A stretch of DNA of 64,000 nt from contig CM033115.1 in NCBI GenBank assembly GCA_019321725.1, positions 14,084,673-14,148,672 of the forward strand, given 5' to 3'. The notes beneath the pieces were generated by a model. The model had not been told where the DNA came from. It did not search any database and saw only the letters and a list, made by a program, of their open reading frames with translations. Positions 24,019 through 35,530 of the stretch are shown here, piece by piece; within the stretch, counting starts at the first letter, position 1, and each line of letters begins with the position of its first letter. The DNA comes from Paulownia fortunei (Eukaryota; Streptophyta; Magnoliopsida; Lamiales; Paulowniaceae). The translations under genes were made by a program, and so were the position numbers.

Positions 24019-26185
24019 GGGTCGAGGAAACACAAATCAATGTGCATGGTTTTCTTTGTCTTTTATACAATTTTTATATTCTTGTATTAAAAAAATTGGT
24101 CCACCAATTATTAATAATCACACACACACACACACATATATATATATTCTATAAACATGTATATATATATATATTAATATATATGTGCTGAATCGTGTCT
24201 ATTTTTAATAAACACTGTGTTTCATATTTTTTTTTTTTTCAAATTGTTGAATCATAATTAATAAATTGAATATATCAGTGGCAAATATTTCTGAAATTTA
24301 TGCTTTGTGGTTAGGAGAAATTGAAGCATATGTTACAAAATCCCTTATTTGAACAGAAGATGCAAATCTATTTTTGGGGACTAGCATAACCATAGGCCTT
24401 CCACTCATATAATGCTTTTTCATTATTGTTTTTGGGTGTTGACTTTCTGGACAGTTCATACTATTCCATTGGCCATTGCCTCCATGTTCACTTTTACCAA
24501 TTAAGGTTATCTCTAATTAATTCTCATATATTAAAGAAACAATCATTAATACAAAGAAAAAATATAACAAACTAAAATCATTATTAACTATACTTATAAA
24601 GAGAGGGTTTTTATTTATTATAATAATTATTTTTTACAAATTTACTTGTGATATAAAAATTATTTATAAGTTGATAGTATTAACAATAATTAGTAACACA
24701 TTTGTAGTTATAAATTTGGTGACAATAAAAATTGTCACAATCATCCAATAATAATATTTGTGTTATTATTGAGTTGTCATTGTACATGTATTACTACACT
24801 AATTATTAATTTTTACAACTTAAAATATATTTCCTGTCATTATTAAAATTATGAAAACTATGATTCAAGTAACTTAATAATTGAAGTCACTTGTTTCAAA
24901 TCATTGGTGATATCGTTAATATTATTTTTTTCTTGTAGGGCATCAAAAATCCTTTTTTTTTTTGTTTTCCCTTTGTTTGGAGCTTTGGAAAGTATATATA
25001 CCAAACCTCAAAGTTTATAATTGATAGGCAAAGGTTGCCTAGAGTCGATGATACGATGATGCGAGGCATACATTTCAATCTTGTAGGGTCTTCAATTCCA
25101 TCACATGTTTGAAGTGTGCATCTCCAATTTATTTTGTTTTAATAGTAATATGGGAACTAAAACAAGGACTAAGTCTCGCATTTGCATTGGAAATTAAAAA
25201 TTTAGCCATTCGTACTCACTCTATGTTCTTGATACATTGTATTGGTTGGTAATCTAACTCTATGGCAATAAAATGCTAGCTTATTTACGATATTTGAAAT
25301 ACTACGTTCGATTTGATAGATAATACATTGAGTGTATAATATTAAAAAAAATTTAGTTGTGCAAATCAAAATTTAAATTTACTTAAACGATAATATCCAA
25401 AATTTTAGAACTTCTTGATTTTCAAACTTTCATAATTAAGAAAAAATATACATTACTTTATGTTAATGTTGAATTCAACCAAAAAAAAGATTGTAAAGAA
25501 AACAATGTTTCTCTCTCTTGAACTCTTAAGTTTTTATACAAAAAGAAAACTATCAATTAATAAGTTGATAGATGATCGATTTTTAATTGATTTTATTTAT
25601 AATCACAAGATCCATCAACGTGTGTATAATTAGAAATATTTCTTTTATTGAGTAATGAAATTTGACACGTCATAATTATTAAATCGTAAGTATTTTTTTA
25701 ACTAAACTAAAATAAGACGATTATCAAGTCATAATTATTTTTTTAACTAAATTGAATTATAATTGCTAAAAACAGTACACGTGGGGCATAAAACATCTAA
25801 TCTATAGATAAATGAATAAATATCTTTTTTTTTTATTTATAAAATTATATATTTATACATTATTCAAAATAACCAATAATAATACATTGAATAGCATTAA
25901 TATGACCGATTATTGACTAAGACGATTGGAGCAGCTTGACTGACTTCCAAATGAACTTTTGTTACATTACTTAGAAAAATGTCCCAAGTCTTTTAGCAGA
26001 TGTATTTGACAATATATCTCCGAACGTTTTAGTGGGAACCATCAATATATTCCCATAATAAAACTCTACATGTTGTCCTCTATTATATTATATATGCTCT
26101 TTTCTCGTTTCAAAAGAATACTAAATAAAAGTTGCCATTGGGATAAGAGAAAATGTTTATTGACTTTTGTTCAGCTAGTTCACAG
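24019..26185. repeat. Local segmental duplication, copy C
   Basis: This is the longest copy, homologous to 12,108-13,545 on both sides of a shared solo LTR. It has extra material relative to copy A, including (CA)n and (TA)n runs near 24,120-24,184. No coding content was recognised. Confidence 0.83.
25341..25803 (-). mobile_element. Solo copia LTR in duplication copy C
   Basis: It is homologous to the LTR at 5317-5802 and lies at the same position within the duplicated segment as the solo LTR at 12,707-13,177. Flanks on both sides match between the two copies, so one insertion was duplicated. Confidence 0.8.
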
Positions 26186-27282
26186 CTAGTTGCCATCTTA
26201 CAATGTTTATATTTCATGATTTAAATAGTACTTTCATTTTAAGAAATAACACTCTATATTAATAGTTCTTGCAATTATACATTCAAATATTATTTCTTGG
26301 ATTCAAAGAACTTAGCGGGATCATGTTACTACAGTACAAGTATATTATAATACAAATTCGCAAATTCAAACATACACATAATGTGTTTGCGAAATTTACA
26401 ACTATTAAATGTACGTTCTTTAGCTAATTATTCCAGAAGAAATGTTCAAGAATAAAAGCGCTCAAAAATTCAAGTTATTAGTCCAAAATACTAAAATAAT
26501 TAACATTAAGTTCTGAATTATCAACTTTCAAAATGGCATTGCCTGAATGGCCCAGGATGATTGCCATCTCCCCAACTCGTTATTAATATTGTGATATACT
26601 CTCGTGTCTTCAGTGGCTGAGGGTAGGGATAATAAGAGATGGGAGCATGTGGGAATGAGTTCAGTCAAATTTGGGATCTATTCTTTTATGAATTTTTTAA
26701 CTCATATACAAACTCGCCGAGTAGAGCCATTAAACTATCTAATAATTTAATAAAAATAAAAAATATATTTTTAACAATAACACTATTAAGATATAATAAA
26801 TATATATTTATTTAAATTATATTACATAAATATATATAAAATAAATTTTGAAAAATAAAAAAATTAAATAAGGTGGATTCAAGACGAGGTATGTTTGAAA
26901 ATAAAAATGCAAAACCAATACCGGAGCCAATTATAATAGTAAAAATCCACTTCAACTGCTAGTTTTGCCATGCCTAGGGATAATAAGGGCAATAAATCTA
27001 TACCTACATATTATATATAGATTTACCAAATTTAGAATTTTATTTGTTTAAAAACTATAAAATTATTTATTTACTCATTACCCTTTCCACACTGATTTCG
27101 AACAAAATTATGTTCCCTGACTCGTCTCTCTTTCTTTTCTCTTCTCAAACAGAAAATCGTAGATGATGGAAATTTCAACTTTGTCATTCAAATAAGCTCG
27201 GGTGGTGTTGTATACTAACCTTTGAATTTCCTGATTTCACTCTCATTTTCTTATTATTTGGTGCTTTGAACGATAGTGAGAT
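26186..27282. other. Intergenic DNA, no supported gene
   Basis: AT-rich, with no family-like frame and no repeat boundary resolved, up to the target site of the copia element at 27,283. Confidence 0.5.
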
Positions 27283-27287
27283 TGGTT

Positions 27288-29814
27288 TGTTAGATATTTT
27301 ATATGTCATGTGTGCTATTTAAACTAATTATTTTTAATTTAGTTAAAGAATAATGGTGACGTAATAATCATCTTATTTTAGATAATTATCTTTTAACTTT
27401 TCGATTCGAAAGTGATTTTAACAATCACATTTATTCAAGTGAATATATAAATAAATATAAAATTTGGATTATACCTTCCGAACACTCCAATTGTTGTACT
27501 GAATAAAATAATTAATTGTTTATTTTGGACTATTAGAACTAGCAGAGATTCAAGTGTCTCCCCTCTATCAGGTCCACAATACGGAAGAGTAACACCAATA
27601 AAAAAGATCCGCTAGTATCATTTTAATTGTTTACTAATCTAAAATCGGATAAAATTTTTAAAAACAATAAAGATTGATTTTTTAAAGTTTTTGAAACAAT
27701 AATATAAAGAGAATAACAAAAAATTGATTTTCTTTTTCTTTCTTTTTTTTTCTTGAAGAGTAAAATAGAAGACTTTAAATAAAATAATTTTTGCTCAAAT
27801 TTTATGAATTAATTATGTAATTTTCATTCTTTACATATATAGGGTTAAAAATTTTAATTACTTTCCAACTTTTGAAAAGTTTTTCAATTTTGATCTACTT
27901 CAAAACTTATTTTGAAAGGATTCCTAATATTTCAACAACTCTTTTATTTCTCCATCTCCTATATATGTGGACTTATTTGAGAGTATATTATTTATCAAAA
28001 TTGTTCACATACATTCTTGATATTAATTTGAACTCTTCAAATAATATCAAGATAGATATATATATCAAATATATATATTAAAATTATATTTATATATAAA
28101 TTAAATCTTAATGGCCAATTTCATCCCATAAAATCAATTAGTTTATTTATCTATATATAAGTATGTTAATTAAATAAATCATATTTATTTAATTTATTCT
28201 CTTCATATTTTAGTGGGTTTCAAAAATCCACAAATAAATTCAATTGATTTAATCCCAATTTAATCAATCCAATCGATTAATTTAATTTACTCCAAATAGG
28301 CTTTCTAATCAAATTAAGTTCAATTAAATAATCTAATTATTTAATTGAATAATTTAATTTAAACATTAAATTAAATAGAACCCACAATTAATTAATTAAT
28401 CAATATTAATTAATTAATTTCCATCAATTGGATAAATCTCAAAATTAAAAATGTTACTTTCCATAAAGATGTGCGACCCTCTTAGGTTCACTACTAACCT
28501 AGTAGTGGGTTTGCAACATTTGCAACTAATGAATAATAATTATTTTAATTAATTAATTCAAGTAATTAATTCACCTGTAATTAACTCCTTAATTTCAAAA
28601 ATCTCACAATCCATGAAAATACCTAACAAGTAATCATGACAAATTTGACTTAGGTGAAGTAGCGAGCAAACCTATTTCAGTTGTGAGTACCGTACACGTA
28701 AGGTCCTTTCGACAACTAATCTCCTGATTGAATTTAGGACATGGATTATAAGTCAAAATTCTAAATGATTCAGTAACTTTGATTCCATTTTAAGTTCCAA
28801 TGCTTTCTGATGAATCACGATTCATCCTCTTTTGGCCAAGATTTTTGAATCATGAACTATGAAAACACAGAAGATTCTCTTGCTTAAAAGGACAATTGTC
28901 GAATTCTATGTTGGCTACTGACAAACCTCTATGCATACCAATACAATACCCAACATACCCTATTTGTGAGTGTCAAGCAATCAGAAGATATATCAAAGTG
29001 TTGCAAGATGTACATAAGGCTATCATAGTGCCTCAAGTCTGAGGACTAGTCTTGTACTATCGCAACACAGAAATTCTTATTTTGATAGACAAAGTCTCCA
29101 ACTAAGAATTTATTGCTAGCCATGTTCGATGTACTTGTTCCCTAACAAACACCTACATACATGCACTTGTGTCTCTATGCTAATACCAATGGAATGTGAT
29201 ATCCTCGTCTCACGAGCATGCATCATATATGCAAGTCTTATTGAGTTATTTGATATCCCATCTCAAAAAGCTATCAATTCTGAACTTATTTAAAACCAAA
29301 GCCTTAGAGGCATGTTTCATGATCGCCATCATATGCGCGACCATACCCTATACCTAAATTTGGTTTAAGAACTTTATCTAATGTGTAGAAATAAAAGAGT
29401 GCAAGACATAAGATAAAGAGAATGCTTTTTTATTAATATGATTTCCAATAAAATTATTTTTACAAAAGAAAAAAGAGTATAATACACCAAATATAATTGG
29501 GGCGTTAGACATCTTACTCTAACATATGGACCATGTGATTATAAATAAAGTCAATTAGTAGCCGACCCTCTCTCAACTTAGTTATTAATAGTTTTGTCTC
29601 CATCAGAAAAGTGTACGTAAGAACTAAAGGGGTCATGAGAGAGAAATACAATTTTCTCTAAAAAAATTTTTGTAATTGTATTAAATACTGATCATTGAGT
29701 AAATATAATTTTTTATAATTATTTATTGTGAAACTGATGAAGTTCCAATATGTTGGGCATTAATGTTTATGCAAAATTATGTTTTTGATTTGCATAACTA
29801 AATTTTTCCGAACA
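27288..29814 (+). repeat. 5' LTR of copia copy 2, split by a nested insertion
   Basis: The LTR start is 27,288 to about 27,410 and it resumes near 29,515 to 29,814 (ending GAACA). The parts match the 3' LTR at 33,134-33,620, but roughly 100 bp present in the 3' LTR are missing at the junction. About 2.1 kb of unrelated DNA lies between. Confidence 0.8.
27411..29513. mobile_element. Nested insertion of about 2.1 kb, type uncertain
   Basis: It is AT-rich without coding content. It has LTR-like features: a leader-like block with 'gtgcgaccctcttaggttc' and a small hairpin 'ctactaacctagtag' (28,470-28,510), and a right end GGGGCGTTAGACA that could be an inverted LTR start. A TG near 27,413 and a CA at 29,511 could be its ends, but the 5-bp neighbours do not match, so the ends and class are not proven. 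Confidence 0.45.
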
Positions 29815-29816
29815 CG

Positions 29817-29829
29817 TGTTATTAGAGCC
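29817..29829 (+). other. Primer-binding site of copia copy 2
   Basis: TGTTATTAGAGCC follows the LTR end after two bases. It differs at two positions from TGGTATCAGAGCC, the usual plant site that pairs with the 3' end of initiator tRNA-Met. Confidence 0.8.
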
Positions 29830-31248
29830 TTTGATTTAGGAACACATAATTTTTCAATTAAGATTGTTAATCTCTTATTAATTTATTAACCCTCTTAAAT
29901 TATGCTTTCTGCTGTAATTTACGTTAATTTATGAACCTTGATGTTAATTGAAATTTCGATCAAATTTCCACGGAAAATTAATTTCTAATTTAAAGAAAAT
30001 CTTGTATTGATTTCTATGTATATATGTGTGAATATGTCATAATAAATTAATGCTTATAAACTATTAATTAACGTTTTGATTAAAGTCTGTAATATGTAAA
30101 GTATTGATGAAAGTTTAAAGTTTATATTTTAATGTTCACTGACTCAAATTCATGGCAATTTGCTATGGTATTTATGTATGTATGTGCAAAGTTATATGAT
30201 GTAAACTTGGATCTCTAATTTAATAAAATGTCACATATCCAACTAAAGTTTAATATGATGATCAGTTTACTTTTATAGAATACGTATGTAAAGTTTTATA
30301 TGTAGAGCCAAATGGAATGTTTTTATGACTTGTGATTATGTAATTTTGTTATAATTCAAGTATTATAATTGCATTATGAATTTATTTAATAAATGGTTCA
30401 TTAGTCATCAAAGTGATCAAACTGTAAAAGCAATATAATTGTATAATATCTATTATTTAATTCGATATCTATATTATTAATTTGTTAATTACCAAAGTGC
30501 CAAATTAGAAAGTTTTTATAGATGTTAAATTAAATAAAATTTAATTACCCATGATTATGTGATGTTATTATGAGATGGCATGATAGATATTTAATTTATG
30601 GATATATTAAAATTTATTAATTATAGAATATCTAAGGATCGTCCAAAGGTTGATCAGTTATTTTTCAATGATTGGGGTTCGTTGATATATTTGATTATAT
30701 ATGTTTAGTATATCCAAAGATAGCAATCATGTCTGAATACAATATATTTAATTACCAATTATGTAAAATTAAAATATAGCATCAATTATGTTTATTTAAT
30801 ATATTGTTCAATCACCCAAATGTGACCTTCAATATACATTTATTATTTTCATGAATGTTTATGTCTGAATTTGTATTATGCATTTATGTTTAAAACTCAA
30901 AGCATTAACGTATGAGTATTTTATGTATTTTGTAGCATATATTTATGCCTTTCTTCATTCGCAAGCCTTGTCTATTAGAAGTTTAATAAGCCTTGTCTAT
31001 TAGAAGTTTAATAGGCTTAATTTTTTTGAATGATCCAAACAAGTCCAATTTTACCTAAATGTTATAGATCTTGATTTGACACTCACAATTGATAAGCCCG
31101 CTGCTATTAATGATGCTAATAGTACTAAACAAAGATCTTTCCATAATGCTTGGGAAACATCTAGCAGAGTGAGCCTTATACTTATACGGATGACAATAGT
31201 AGAGAATATTAGGTTAACGATTCCTAAAATTATAGTGCTAAGGAATTT
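29830..31248 (+). other. Leader of copia copy 2 with a 25-bp tandem duplication
   Basis: Non-coding AT-rich leader, inverted homologue of about 9.7-11.1 kb. A perfect 25-bp tandem duplication (unit starting AAGCCTTGTCTATTAG) lies at 30,963-30,987 and 30,988-31,012. Confidence 0.7.
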
Positions 31249-31462
31249 ATGAAGTTTGTTGAAAATCATTCTCAGTCTGATTTTGTTAAGTCAGTTGCTA
31301 GGGCACCATTGGATATGTTAACCACTATGAAGTTTGATAGTTCTCGTATAATATATGAACATGTCGCTAAGATGACAAATATAACAACAATATTGGGACA
31401 CATGAGATTAAAAGTGAGTGATAACTCCATTGTGTAGTTTATCATAAACTTCTTAAAATCAA
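31249..31462 (+). pseudogene. copia gag fragment joined to RT by deletion
   Basis: The frame at 31,249-31,437 is a piece of copia gag (MKFVENHSQSDFVKSVARAP, later MKFDSSRIIYEHVAKM) and ends in a stop. About 20 bases later the text is already the start of RT (EQPDGFL). In related elements the rest of gag, protease and integrase lie between these points, so the junction near 31,440-31,462 marks a large internal deletion. Confidence 0.75.
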
Positions 31463-32760
31463 CATAGAACAACCTGATGGTTTTTTAGTTAAAGAAAAAT
31501 AGCACATGGTGTGTAAACTTAAGAAGTCAATATACGAACTTAAGCAAGCTTCCTGAAAATAGTATCTTAAGTTCAATGATACAATCATTTCCTTTGGATT
31601 TAAGGAAAATACTATTGATCGGTGTATATATCTAAAAGTTAGTGGGACCAAGTTTATATTTATGATTATGTATGTTGATGATGTCTTGCTTGCAACTAAC
31701 GATCTTGGTTTATTGCATGATACTAAGAAGTTTCTCTCTAAGAACTTTGAAATGAAAGATATGGGTGAGGTTTACTATGTGATAAGAATTGAAATATTTT
31801 ATGATAGATCATAAGGATTATTTAGATTATATCACAAAACATATATCAATAAAGTATTAGAAAGATTCAATATATAAAAGTATTCTTCATATGTTGTTCC
31901 AATTCAGAAAAGAAATAAATTAAGCTTTATACAATGTCCGAAAATGAATTAAAACGTAAACAAATGGAACAAATTCCTTATACATCTATCGTTAGGAGCT
32001 TGATGTATGCTCAGACTTGTACCAGGCCTGACATCAATTTTGTTGTCGGTATACTGGGCAAGTATCAAAGTAATTCTGAATTAGAGCATTGGAAAACTAC
32101 AAAGAAAGTATTGACATACCTACAAACAATAAAATGTCATATTCTTATGTAAAAAAGATCCGATTATCTTGACATGATAGGATATTTAGATTTAGATTAT
32201 GTCGGATGTGTGGATAATAGAAAATTCACATTCAGCTATTTGTTCTTTTTAGTTGGAGGAGCAAACTCATGGAAGAGTGTGACGCAGTTTGCCATTATTA
32301 CATCCACTATGGAAGCTGAATTTGTGGCATGCTTTGAAGCCAATATTCGTGGATTATGGCTGTGAAACTTTATTTCAGGACTTGAAATTATCGACAGTAT
32401 TGTCAAGCCGTTGAAAATTTATTGTGATAATTTTGCAGCAGTCTTCTTTTCTAAAAGTGACAAGTATTTTAAAGGTGTTAAACACATCAAATTGAGTTAC
32501 TTTGCTATTAAAGAAGACGTTAAAAAATAAAGAGTGCCAATCTAACACATTAGTACTAATTTTATGGTTGCGGATTAATTGACAAAAGTGCTGTCACCAA
32601 AGATTTTTACTGAACTTTCTGTTAAAGGAGACTTTGAGAAATAAAGAGTGTTAATTTAACACATTAGCACCAATTTTATGATTGTAAATCCGTTGACAAA
32701 AGGATTGTCACTAAAGACATTTATTGAACATGTCAAAAGAATGGTCATTAGTGATAATTG
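31463..32760 (+). pseudogene. copia reverse transcriptase-RNase H, broken
   Basis: RT pieces include KKSIYELKQAS near 31,530 and YVDD at 31,671-31,682 followed by VLLATNDLGLLHDTKKF. Next come SLMYAQTCTRPDINFVVG (31,934-32,152) and the RNase H part with TSTMEAEFVACFEANIRGLW (32,174-32,365). Stops lie between these islands, for example after IRIEIFYDRS. The C-terminal part is duplicated in tandem (see the separate entry). Confidence 0.88.
32513..32740 (+). repeat. 114-bp tandem duplication in the RNase H tail
   Basis: The segment starting GAAGACGTTAAAAAATAAAG at 32,513 recurs from 32,627 as GGAGACTTTGAGAAATAAAG. Both copies contain the HISTNFMV-DPLTKG-type end of RNase H. The offset, 114 bp, equals 38 codons. 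The copies are clearly diverged. Confidence 0.8.
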
Positions 32761-33133
32761 TTATTGATATTATAATGATGTTTTATATTATTTATGTATT
32801 TAATACTTTGAGCTCATTTATTGAATGTTTATGATAAATTAATATATCCTGTTTTATTATGTTAATGTATATACATGAATGAATTATGATGATACTAACA
32901 TGATTTGTCTATAATGAGACATTAATGTTGGACTATTATGATATATTTTATTAAGGTCACATTAAGTATAAAATTAATATTGTAATATATGAAAGGGACT
33001 ATGTTAATCTAAAGACGTAAAGTAGCCATGATTCATATTAGTTTTTACTTAACAAAGGATTTGAATTATATTGTGCATTATGTTTATTATTAAACCTTTA
33101 AGTTAAATGATGCACATGGGCCAAGTGAGAAAA

Positions 33134-33620
33134 TTTTAAATATTTTATATCCCACGTATCCTATTTAAGATAATTATCTTTTAACTTAGATAAAATATAA
33201 TTGTGGCATGATAATCATTTTATTTTAGGTAATTATTTTTTAATTTAGTTAAAAGATGAATATGGTTTAATAATTATCACATATTAAATTTCATTATTCA
33301 ATAAAGAGAGGTTTTCTAATTATGCACATGTTGATGGACTATGTGATTATAAATAAAGGCAATTAGAAGTCGGTCTTCTTTCAACTTACTTATCAATAGT
33401 TTTCTCTCTATTAGAAAGATATACATAAGAACTAAAGGAGTTAAGAGAGAGAAACACATTTTTCTCTAAAATTCTTTTTGTGATTATATTCAATATTGAT
33501 TATGGAGCAAAGTTTTCTTATATTTATTTATTATGAAAATCATGAAGTTCTAAAATATTGGGAATTAATAGTTATACAAAATTATATTTTTTATTTGGAT
33601 AACTAAAGATTTTACTAACA
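33134..33620 (+). repeat. 3' LTR of copia copy 2
   Basis: It follows a purine tract (AAGTGAGAAAA near 33,123-33,133) and ends ACTAACA directly before the TGGTT target repeat. About 487 bp; matches the split 5' LTR and the LTRs at 5.3, 12.7, 23.3 and 25.3 kb. Confidence 0.85.
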
Positions 33621-33625
33621 TGGTT

Positions 33626-33893
33626 ATCATATTTGTTTTATTTTTTTTATTTTTCATGTGTTATGCTTTCTTATTGTTGTTGATGACTTTATGTAAGCTA
33701 AGAACCCTCTCTCTGTTGCTAGATTGTTATATATATATATATAATATATATATATATATCAAACATTTTATTCAGAATTTTTCTATTAATAGCAACATTC
33801 TATTGAAAAGGATATTCTTCCCATGGTCTCTATGCTGCAACCAGTGCTCAATGACCCAATTTGTTCCCCGGGTTAACAAATTTTGGCATTATT
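33626..33893. other. AT-rich spacer with TA microsatellite
   Basis: A (TA)n run of about 35 bp lies at 33,728-33,759. No gene is supported. Confidence 0.5.
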
Positions 33894-34120
33894 TTAGGTT
33901 ACATTTGGATAGAAGGATTTGCATTTGAGGGAAATATTTCAAATAACTCATTTTAAGATGAATTTGAAATCTATCACAATAATTCCAAAAATAGTTCAAA
34001 ATAGGAGTTTAAGGATTTGAAATATATTGAATCATAAGATTATTCAAACAAATTCAATAAATTTATTATTATGGATTTAAAATTTTTAAATTCAAATCCA
34101 TCAATATAAATGAAACCTTA
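33894..34120. mobile_element. Harbinger/Tourist-type MITE with TTA target duplication
   Basis: The element is 33,897-34,117 (221 bp). Its ends are imperfect inverted repeats of about 30 bp: GGTTACATTTGGAT on the left and, read on the other strand, GGTTTCATTTATAT on the right, both continuing to GGATTTG. It is flanked by TTA at 33,894-33,896 and 34,118-34,120, the 3-bp target duplication of PIF/Harbinger elements. It has no coding capacity, so it would be mobilised in trans. Confidence 0.85.
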
Positions 34121-34859
34121 AAGAAATACAAAAGAATCCAAATATCCAAAATCATTCTCAACATCAAGAACTTGACGCACAAGAAGTAAATTAACAGTTT
34201 TTTTTTTTAATTTCAAACAAGGAACACATGACAAACTGATCACAATTTTTAAATGAAATACAGAATCACAGTTCTCTCTCTGTCTCCATGTTTGAACATG
34301 TACACACGAGGATATGATGGAGCCAAGAGATGAAAACACCTTTTCTACAACGAAATATTGGAAAAGAAACTCTAAATCTTTGTTCTCAATTTTGACCACA
34401 TAGAGAGGCCCGAAACATAAATTAAAGTACAAGATGCTGTGGTAATTAAGAATGAAAATGCCTTCATACTTACAGAAACTAAAATTCCATCCTGACATAT
34501 CCATCTTATCCCGTAATTGAATTGACCAGATTAATTATCAAAGGGTTTTTACAGGATAAGAATCTGGTGTAGGAGGACAACTAATTGGCAAAATTACAAA
34601 ATTAATCTCATAGTTAAAAAGGGGTGACAAAATTAATCCCTTGGAATTTTGTTTCGCAAAATCATCTTATAACTAATAAAAGTAATGAATTGAGTCCGAA
34701 TTTTACTGAAAATTATAAAATTGGCTGGAAAATGTCAAGCGCACAGTACGTGACGATAAAATATTAGGGATTTTGCCTATTCCGACCAATTTTCCTTATG
34801 TGGAATGGGTCCAATCTACATGATGCCTACTAGGATGATGGATAAAATAACATGAACTT
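34121..34859. other. Intergenic DNA, no supported gene
   Basis: A 128-codon minus-strand frame (34,118-34,504) overlaps the MITE end and matches no family. The text at 34,560-34,760 ('gacaaaattaatccc', 'aaaattataaaattgg') is typical of an old dispersed repeat. Confidence 0.45.
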
Positions 34860-35530
34860 AAAAAATACAACTAAGCAATTCCAGTTGGATTAAAATGCCA
34901 ACCCACGTGACACGTTAGCCAATTTGGGAGGGAAAACCTATGAGAATAAAAATCCCCAAATCGATTAACTAAAGCCCTAGCCCAATCGATGCCTATAGAT
35001 GATTCACACTTTGCGCCTATGTGGCCCATTGCTGGCACTCGTATGACAGTTCCTATCACCCACGTGGCAGCCATACCGCGTGCCAGTAGGAAAAACCTAG
35101 ATGCATGTTGTAATTAGATGTTAGATGGTATTTGGCCACTAGACCACTACACTTTGTGTTACTTGGCCACTATCAAACATATATAATGTGTAGATTTAAG
35201 AAAAAAAAAAAAAAAAAAAGATCTTCCATAGCGAGAATCTTGTTTGCGCATGCTTCTCGAGCATGTGAAGCCCATCATCGCTAATGAGTGATCGGTTTAG
35301 TAACATTTTTTATGAGTTTTTAATTTGAATTATATTATTTTAATCCTTTAATAAATAGATCGGAATATATTGGATTAATTTTAATAAAAATTAATTAAAA
35401 TATATTGTACATTAGAGTGCAAGCTAATATTTTTGCCCATTGGGGTGCATGCAAAAATATTATTACATATTAGGGTGCAAACAAAAAAATAAATTTTGCA
35501 CATTATGGTGCATGCAAAATTATTTTGGGT
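34860..35530. repeat. Composite repeat with 'gcatgcaaaaatatt' minisatellite, copy 1
   Basis: The order is a GC-richer block with 'cacgtggcagcc' (to about 35,090), a tRNA-like phrase 'ggccactagaccactacact' (35,133-35,152), an AT-rich link, then 3-4 degenerate units of a roughly 35-45-bp minisatellite around 'gtgcatgcaaaaatatt' (35,408-35,522). The same order occurs inverted at 56,820-57,490. The class is unknown; the tRNA-like phrase could be the head of a SINE. Confidence 0.68.

Larger units (their letters stand above)
27283..33625 (+). mobile_element. Ty1/copia retrotransposon (copy 2) with target-site duplication
   Basis: The element runs 27,288-33,620, starting TGTTAGATA and ending ACTAACA. 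It is flanked by the 5-bp direct repeat TGGTT at 27,283-27,287 and 33,621-33,625. Order on the plus strand: 5' LTR (split by a nested insertion), primer-binding site, leader, gag piece, RT with YVDD, RNase H, 3' LTR. Protease and integrase are missing. It belongs to the same family as copies 1 and 3 and the solo LTRs, in opposite orientation. Many stops show it is old. Confidence 0.9.

Noticed and set aside
27413..29511. Exact solo LTR with TG...CA ends inside the copia 5' LTR
   Set aside because: The 5-bp neighbours (GAAAG and TCTTA) do not match, so exact ends are not claimed.
34118..34504. 128-codon minus-strand frame
   Set aside because: It overlaps a MITE end, shows no known motif and has ordinary AT-rich composition.
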